From Variovorax sp. OV329 (GTDB lineage: Bacteria; Pseudomonadota; Gammaproteobacteria; Burkholderiales; Burkholderiaceae_C), in assembly GCF_900114785.1 (NCBI RefSeq), contig NZ_FOUG01000028.1:1-43710 (forward strand): a stretch of DNA of 43,710 nucleotides, in the 5' to 3' direction. The position numbers and the translations under genes are program-made. The notes beneath the pieces were generated by a model. That model was given only the letters and a program-made list of their open reading frames with translations, did not search any database and was not told where the DNA came from. This document shows, piece by piece, positions 40,581 to 43,710 of this stretch; within the stretch, counting starts at the first letter, position 1; each line of letters begins with the position of its first letter.

Positions 40581-40919
40581 ATGAGAGTTTTCGCAGCCGG
40601 AGTTGTGGCGATGTGTCTTGGGGCGTCCGCTTACGCCCAGCAGAATATTCCAGGGTCAAACGTCCCTCCCAATACGCCCGGGTACACCATGGGCAAGTCG
40701 GAAGACGCTGCAGAGCGCAGGAAGCAGGCCAAACCCAAAGGCCAGGTGCGGCCTGAAGGCGGCGACGCCGCAAGAAGCGTCGAGATCAGCGGCGTTCCCA
40801 ATGACCGCGGCGCGGTCGCCGGAGAGAAGCGCAAACAGTCGCGCGACGCCCGCCGGCCGAACGCGCGACCGACGACTCAGGGCGGAACGCCGGACGACCC
40901 TTTGGCGCCCGCGAAATAG
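40581..40919 (+). CDS. Small secreted hydrophilic protein
   Basis: A 112 aa product with a clear signal peptide (FAAGVVAMCLGASAYAQQN, cleavage after AYA near residue 19). The mature part is rich in Pro, Gly, Lys and Arg (SNVPPNTPGYTMGKSED, QAKPKGQVRPEGGD, GEKRKQSRDARRP), probably disordered and basic. No family is recognised. GAGG lies before the ATG at 40581. It is likely periplasmic and may be a stress or envelope protein. Confidence 0.7.
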   Translation: MRVFAAGVVAMCLGASAYAQQNIPGSNVPPNTPGYTMGKSEDAAERRKQAKPKGQVRPEGGDAARSVEISGVPNDRGAVAGEKRKQSRDARRPNARPTTQGGTPDDPLAPAK

Positions 40920-41080
40920 GTTGATGGCGAGGCCACTGCGGGTGGCGCGCGCTCACTGAAGGCTCGCCGGACGCGGCCCAGCGGGGCACCGCCAGCCCCC
41001 GCCCGGTCCACTGCCTCGCGCGGCGCCGATGCCGCACGGCTCCTACGCGCATTGCCCGAGCCGGCGTGCATAGTCGGCGC

Positions 41081-41998
41081 ATGACCGACGAATCTCCCAT
41101 TGCCATCTATGGCGCCATGGCCGCCAACGTCGCGATTGCGGTGACCAAGTTTGTCGTTGCGGGCATCACGGGCAGCTCTGCCATGCTGTCCGAGGGCATT
41201 CACTCCGCCGTCGACACCGTCAACGGAGTTCTGCTGCTGGTCGGCCTGCGGCTGAGCAAACGGCCAGCCACCGCGGAGCATCCCTTCGGCCACGGCAAGG
41301 AACTGTATTTCTGGAGTCTTATCGTCGCGGTGCTCATTTTCGGACTGGGCGGCGGCGTTGCGCTCTACGAAGGCATTCACCACATCCGCAATCCCGAGCC
41401 GATGACCGATCCGACATGGAACTATGTCGTCCTGGCGTTGGCCGCCCTCTTCGAGGGCACCAGCTTCGCTATCGCGCTGCGCCAGTTCCTCGGCCAGATC
41501 GACAAGCGGCCCTTCTGGAATGCGCTGCACGCGAGCAAGGATCCCGCCACGTACACCGTGCTCGCCGAAGACGGTGCTGCACTCGTCGGCCTCCTGATCG
41601 CCGCGGCGGGTATCTATGCCAGCCATCGCTTCGACATGCCCGAACTCGATGGGGCCGCATCGATACTGATCGGCGTGCTGCTGTGCGGCGTGGCGGTCTT
41701 GCTGGTGCGCGAATCTCGGGGCCTGCTGATCGGCGAAGGCATCCGGCCGGAGACGGCGCGCGCCATACGCGACATCGCCAAGGCCCAGCCCCATGTACGG
41801 GCAGTCGGGCACGTGCTCTCCATGTACATGGGGCCGGACGAGGTGCTGGCGGTGATCGACCTGGATTTCGATCCCGATTGCTCGACGGCGGACGCAGCGC
41901 AGGCAATCGGCGTCATCGAGAAGGCAGTGCGTGAACGGTTTCCGGTCATCAGGCGGCTGTACATCGACGCTGGTGCGCATGGCGTGCCAGCGGCGTGA
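41081..41998 (+). CDS. Cation diffusion facilitator (CDF) family transporter
   Basis: A 305 aa transporter with six helices. LSEGIHSAVDTVNG (His41, Asp45) is the CDF helix II site, PFGHGKELYFW follows, and helix V carries LVGLLIAAAGIYASH. The C-terminal cytoplasmic domain (about 210-300) has RDIAKAQPHVRAVGHVLSMY. These proteins expel Zn, Fe, Mn or Co in exchange for protons; metal choice cannot be read. The H/D rather than D/D pair in helix II is seen in several CDF branches. The ATG at 41081 is used; a GTG at 41066 would add five residues. Confidence 0.85.
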   Translation: MTDESPIAIYGAMAANVAIAVTKFVVAGITGSSAMLSEGIHSAVDTVNGVLLLVGLRLSKRPATAEHPFGHGKELYFWSLIVAVLIFGLGGGVALYEGIHHIRNPEPMTDPTWNYVVLALAALFEGTSFAIALRQFLGQIDKRPFWNALHASKDPATYTVLAEDGAALVGLLIAAAGIYASHRFDMPELDGAASILIGVLLCGVAVLLVRESRGLLIGEGIRPETARAIRDIAKAQPHVRAVGHVLSMYMGPDEVLAVIDLDFDPDCSTADAAQAIGVIEKAVRERFPVIRRLYIDAGAHGVPAA

Positions 41999-42040
41999 GG
42001 GCAGCAAGGGCGAGCCTTGTCGATAACCCTGCTGCAACCA

Positions 42041-42057
42041 AAACCCGCCGAGGCGGG
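42041..42057 (-). terminator. Likely Rho-independent terminator of the minus-strand LysR gene
   Basis: A perfect hairpin CCCGCC-GA-GGCGGG (42044-42057) is followed on the minus strand by TTTTGG. It sits 114 bp after the minus-strand LysR stop and 43 bp after the CDF stop, so it could stop transcription from either side, though its T-run is on the minus strand. Nothing else was recognised in 41999-42170. Confidence 0.5.
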
Positions 42058-42170
42058 AAAGCCCTGCAGGCAAAGCAGGAGATCATCAGATCACTCAGTC
42101 TCTCAGGTCTTGTGGAGAGTCAGAGTTCCTGCCCCCTTGGGTGCGGGGATTTCTCAAGACGAACGAAGCC

Positions 42171-43133
42171 CTAAGGGGAGACCGTCACACGACTTGACAG
42201 CCCTGAATGACGACTGTCGGAAACGCCGGTGACCGTTCTGAGTGCGTCGACGAGCATTTGCGCGGAGGGCGACAGGCCGGGCGCTGTGCGCCACCAGACG
42301 CCCAGTGGGCGATCGGTTCTCGCCAGCTCCAGCGGTAGGACCTTGATCAGCCCCGTACGTGCCTCCACGTCGGCCAGGTGTTGTGGCCATACAGTGATGA
42401 GTTCCGTCGTGAGGATCAGCGCACGGTTCGTCAGGAACGACATGGATTCGACAGTGGCCACGGGCGCATCCATTCCGGCTTCGCGAAAGGTCGCATCGAG
42501 TTGTCGCCGCATGGACGTTTCGTGCGGAGGAAGAACCCATCCGTAACCTTCGAGCATGTCCAAACGAAGACGTGCCCTTCTGCTCAAGGGATGATGCGCG
42601 TTCACGATCAGGCGCGCACGATCCATCCCCAGCACTTCCTGACTGATGTCTGCCGGTCGCCGCCGGCTTGGAAGCCGGCTTGTCATCAGGTCCAGATCGC
42701 CACGGCGCAAGAGCGTGGTCAACCAGTCGTGCTGACCTTCGATCACCGTCACCTTCAAACCTGGCTGGCGCTCCAGGACAATGGTCAATGCGGCCGGAAG
42801 AATGCCGCCGGCAGTGGACGGCAGGGTACCGACTGTGACGCTGCCATGCCCTTCACGTAGTTCGGTCACCTCGCGATCCGCATTGCGAAGCTGCGTGATG
42901 ATGGCCCGCGCATGCCGCACGAGGACCTGGCCGAAGGGCGTTGGTACCGAGCCTCGACTGGTGCGCGTGAAAAGCGCCGCTTCGGTCAGCGCCTCCATCT
43001 CCTGAAGCGCCTTGGTCACCGCCGACTGCGTCATGTTGAGGCGCTCGGCTGCGCGCACGAGGCTTCCCTCCCGCTCGATGGCATCGGCCAGGCGCAAATG
43101 GCGCAAGGAGATGCGCTGTTCCCAATTCGGCAT
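42171..43133 (-). CDS. LysR-family regulator divergent from aldehyde dehydrogenase
   Basis: A 320 aa LysR protein. The helix-turn-helix (LRLADAIEREGSLVRAAERLNMTQSAV, about residues 12-40) is followed by FTRTSRGSVPTPFGQVL, GSVTVGTLPSTAGGILPAAL and the effector domain with LPSRRRPADISQEVLG, as in the GbpR/PcaQ-like branch. The ATG at 43133 is used; a TTG three codons earlier is possible. Two dyads lie between it and the truncated aldehyde dehydrogenase, so it probably controls that gene. The inducer may be the aldehyde's precursor. Confidence 0.9.
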   Translation of the reverse strand: MPNWEQRISLRHLRLADAIEREGSLVRAAERLNMTQSAVTKALQEMEALTEAALFTRTSRGSVPTPFGQVLVRHARAIITQLRNADREVTELREGHGSVTVGTLPSTAGGILPAALTIVLERQPGLKVTVIEGQHDWLTTLLRRGDLDLMTSRLPSRRRPADISQEVLGMDRARLIVNAHHPLSRRARLRLDMLEGYGWVLPPHETSMRRQLDATFREAGMDAPVATVESMSFLTNRALILTTELITVWPQHLADVEARTGLIKVLPLELARTDRPLGVWWRTAPGLSPSAQMLVDALRTVTGVSDSRHSGLSSRVTVSP

Positions 43134-43198
43134 GAACACCAACCTTTTCTAATTCGCGCGCGCCAAGACCCGCAGACGAGGCGAGCGCCAAGCCATGA

Positions 43199-43221
43199 AT
43201 TATCTTCAAGTCAATGATAAT
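43199..43221. promoter_or_regulatory. LysR recognition dyad ATTATC-N11-GATAAT
   Basis: A perfect 6+6 inverted repeat with an 11-bp centre, exactly the T-N11-A layout of LysR primary binding sites, 66 bp upstream of the LysR start and 80 bp upstream of the aldehyde dehydrogenase start. Confidence 0.6.
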
Positions 43222-43243
43222 GGAATTCACTTTTTGGAATTCC
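43222..43243. promoter_or_regulatory. Second dyad GGAATTC-N8-GAATTCC (activation site)
   Basis: A perfect 7+7 bp inverted repeat lies directly beside the T-N11-A box, on the aldehyde dehydrogenase side. LysR systems often have a primary recognition site and an adjacent activation site near the target's -35; this position fits. Confidence 0.5.
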
Positions 43244-43300
43244 TGTGGAGTGCCATAGTGCCCTCGGGATGAATGCCCGTCCCGCAAGGATTGCACTCAA

Positions 43301-43617
43301 ATGATCGACTACCCCGACCTCCAGCTCTACATTGGCGGCGCCTGGCGAAAAACGCATGGCGACCTGCCTGTGGTCAACCCCGCGACCGAACAGGAAATCG
43401 GTCGCCTGCCGAGCGCCCGAACCTCGGACCTGGACGACGCGCTCGACGCGGCCGAAAAGGGTTTTCGGGTGTGGCGCCGCACCGCGCCCGTCGAACGCGC
43501 GGAGGTGCTGCGAAACGCAGCACGCCTGATGCGCGAGCGTATCGACACCATTGCGCACGCCATCACACTCGAGCATGGCAAGCCGCTGCCGCAGGCACGC
43601 CTGGAAGTGATCCGGGG
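43301..43617 (+). pseudogene. Aldehyde dehydrogenase gene truncated by an insertion sequence
   Basis: The first about 106 codons encode the N-terminus of an NAD(P)-dependent aldehyde dehydrogenase of the succinate-semialdehyde type: LYIGGAWRKTHGDLPVVNPATEQEIG, WRRTAPVERAEVLRNAARLM and TLEHGKPLPQARLEVIRG. At 43618, where the family would go on with ADxxEW, the sequence switches to an IS end and the frame stops at 43648. The NAD fold and catalytic Cys/Glu are missing, so this copy cannot be active unless the rest lies beyond the element and it excises. Promoter dyads and the LysR regulator are intact upstream. Confidence 0.85.
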
Positions 43618-43710
43618 TGTTGATTTCCATCTAGAAGTGACCCACTAACCCCGGCGATTTCCATCTAAATCTGACCCACGTAAGAACCCTAACCTGCTGC
43701 CTTTTGCGGC
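43618..43710. mobile_element. End of an IS21-like insertion sequence, continuing past the window
   Basis: From TG at 43618 the sequence TGTTGATTTCCATCTAGAAG starts the element. A 23-bp repeat unit occurs twice, at 43622-43644 and 43656-43678, identical at the start (GATTTCCATCTA) and end (TGACCCA). Terminal TG and multiple internal repeats near the ends are features of IS21-family elements. No transposase is in the window, so the family name is inferred. It interrupts the aldehyde dehydrogenase gene. Confidence 0.7.

Noticed and set aside
42000..42170. Possible small RNA or tRNA between the CDF and LysR genes
   Set aside because: Only one short hairpin is seen; no tRNA arms or promoter could be recognised.

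Overview
The window is GC-rich, densely coded bacterial chromosome. Two extracytoplasmic receptors of the Bug/TctC type, two DUF849 (BKACE) proteins, many LysR regulators each divergent from a catabolic gene, a DUF1289 protein and a YghU-type glutathione transferase together suggest a soil or plant-associated betaproteobacterium of the Burkholderiales, most likely Comamonadaceae and Variovorax-like. That assignment is inference from gene content; there is no rRNA or tRNA gene here.

Layout. 1-1.1 kb: LysR regulator with a divergent gene cut by the window edge. 1.2-6.6 kb: respiratory block with a CtaG-type assembly factor, a CopD-like membrane protein, a convergent DUF2231 gene, and an overlapping operon for cytochrome oxidase subunit II, a fused subunit I+III and a small membrane protein. 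6.6-9.9 kb: Bug receptor and tartrate/D-malate dehydrogenase, divergent from a LysR regulator with a T-N11-A box between them. 9.9-14.3 kb: a Rieske-fold protein that has lost its cluster ligands, an EamA exporter, a DUF5996 protein, a GltS-type glutamate carrier and a flavin-type stress protein. 14.5-22.8 kb: hybrid histidine kinase, MarC, YghU, TrkA-TrkH potassium uptake and a NarL-type response regulator.

22.8-32.4 kb looks like one catabolic regulon. An AraC-type regulator gene is surrounded by three transcription units: a CMD-family protein with DUF1289 and the remnant of an acyl-CoA ligase; BKACE, Bug receptor and YeiH carrier; and acyl-CoA dehydrogenase with a second BKACE. By eye, each unit has the same promoter architecture upstream: two TGTCnC half-sites 21 bp apart, GGTCAAT, and a -10 hexamer 27 bp after the start of GGTCAAT. 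A Mce-domain/TPR-lipoprotein pair and a 9-bp minisatellite lie inside this block. The likely pathway activates and oxidises an imported acid to a beta-keto acid, which the BKACE enzymes cleave with acetyl-CoA. The substrate is unknown.

32.4-38.1 kb is an accessory-looking stress block: Rnk, two tandem-domain universal stress proteins, an unknown small protein translationally coupled to a stand-alone EF-G domain V, a kinase remnant, a metallo-beta-lactamase-fold hydrolase, a Pro/Gly/Gln peptide and a small thioredoxin-like ferredoxin. 38.1-42 kb: class IV aminotransferase divergent from a TetR regulator over a 39-bp palindrome, a HExxH metallopeptidase-like protein, a small secreted protein and a CDF metal exporter. 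42.1 kb to the end: LysR regulator divergent from an aldehyde dehydrogenase gene that is cut after about 106 codons by the end of an IS21-like insertion sequence, which runs out of the window.
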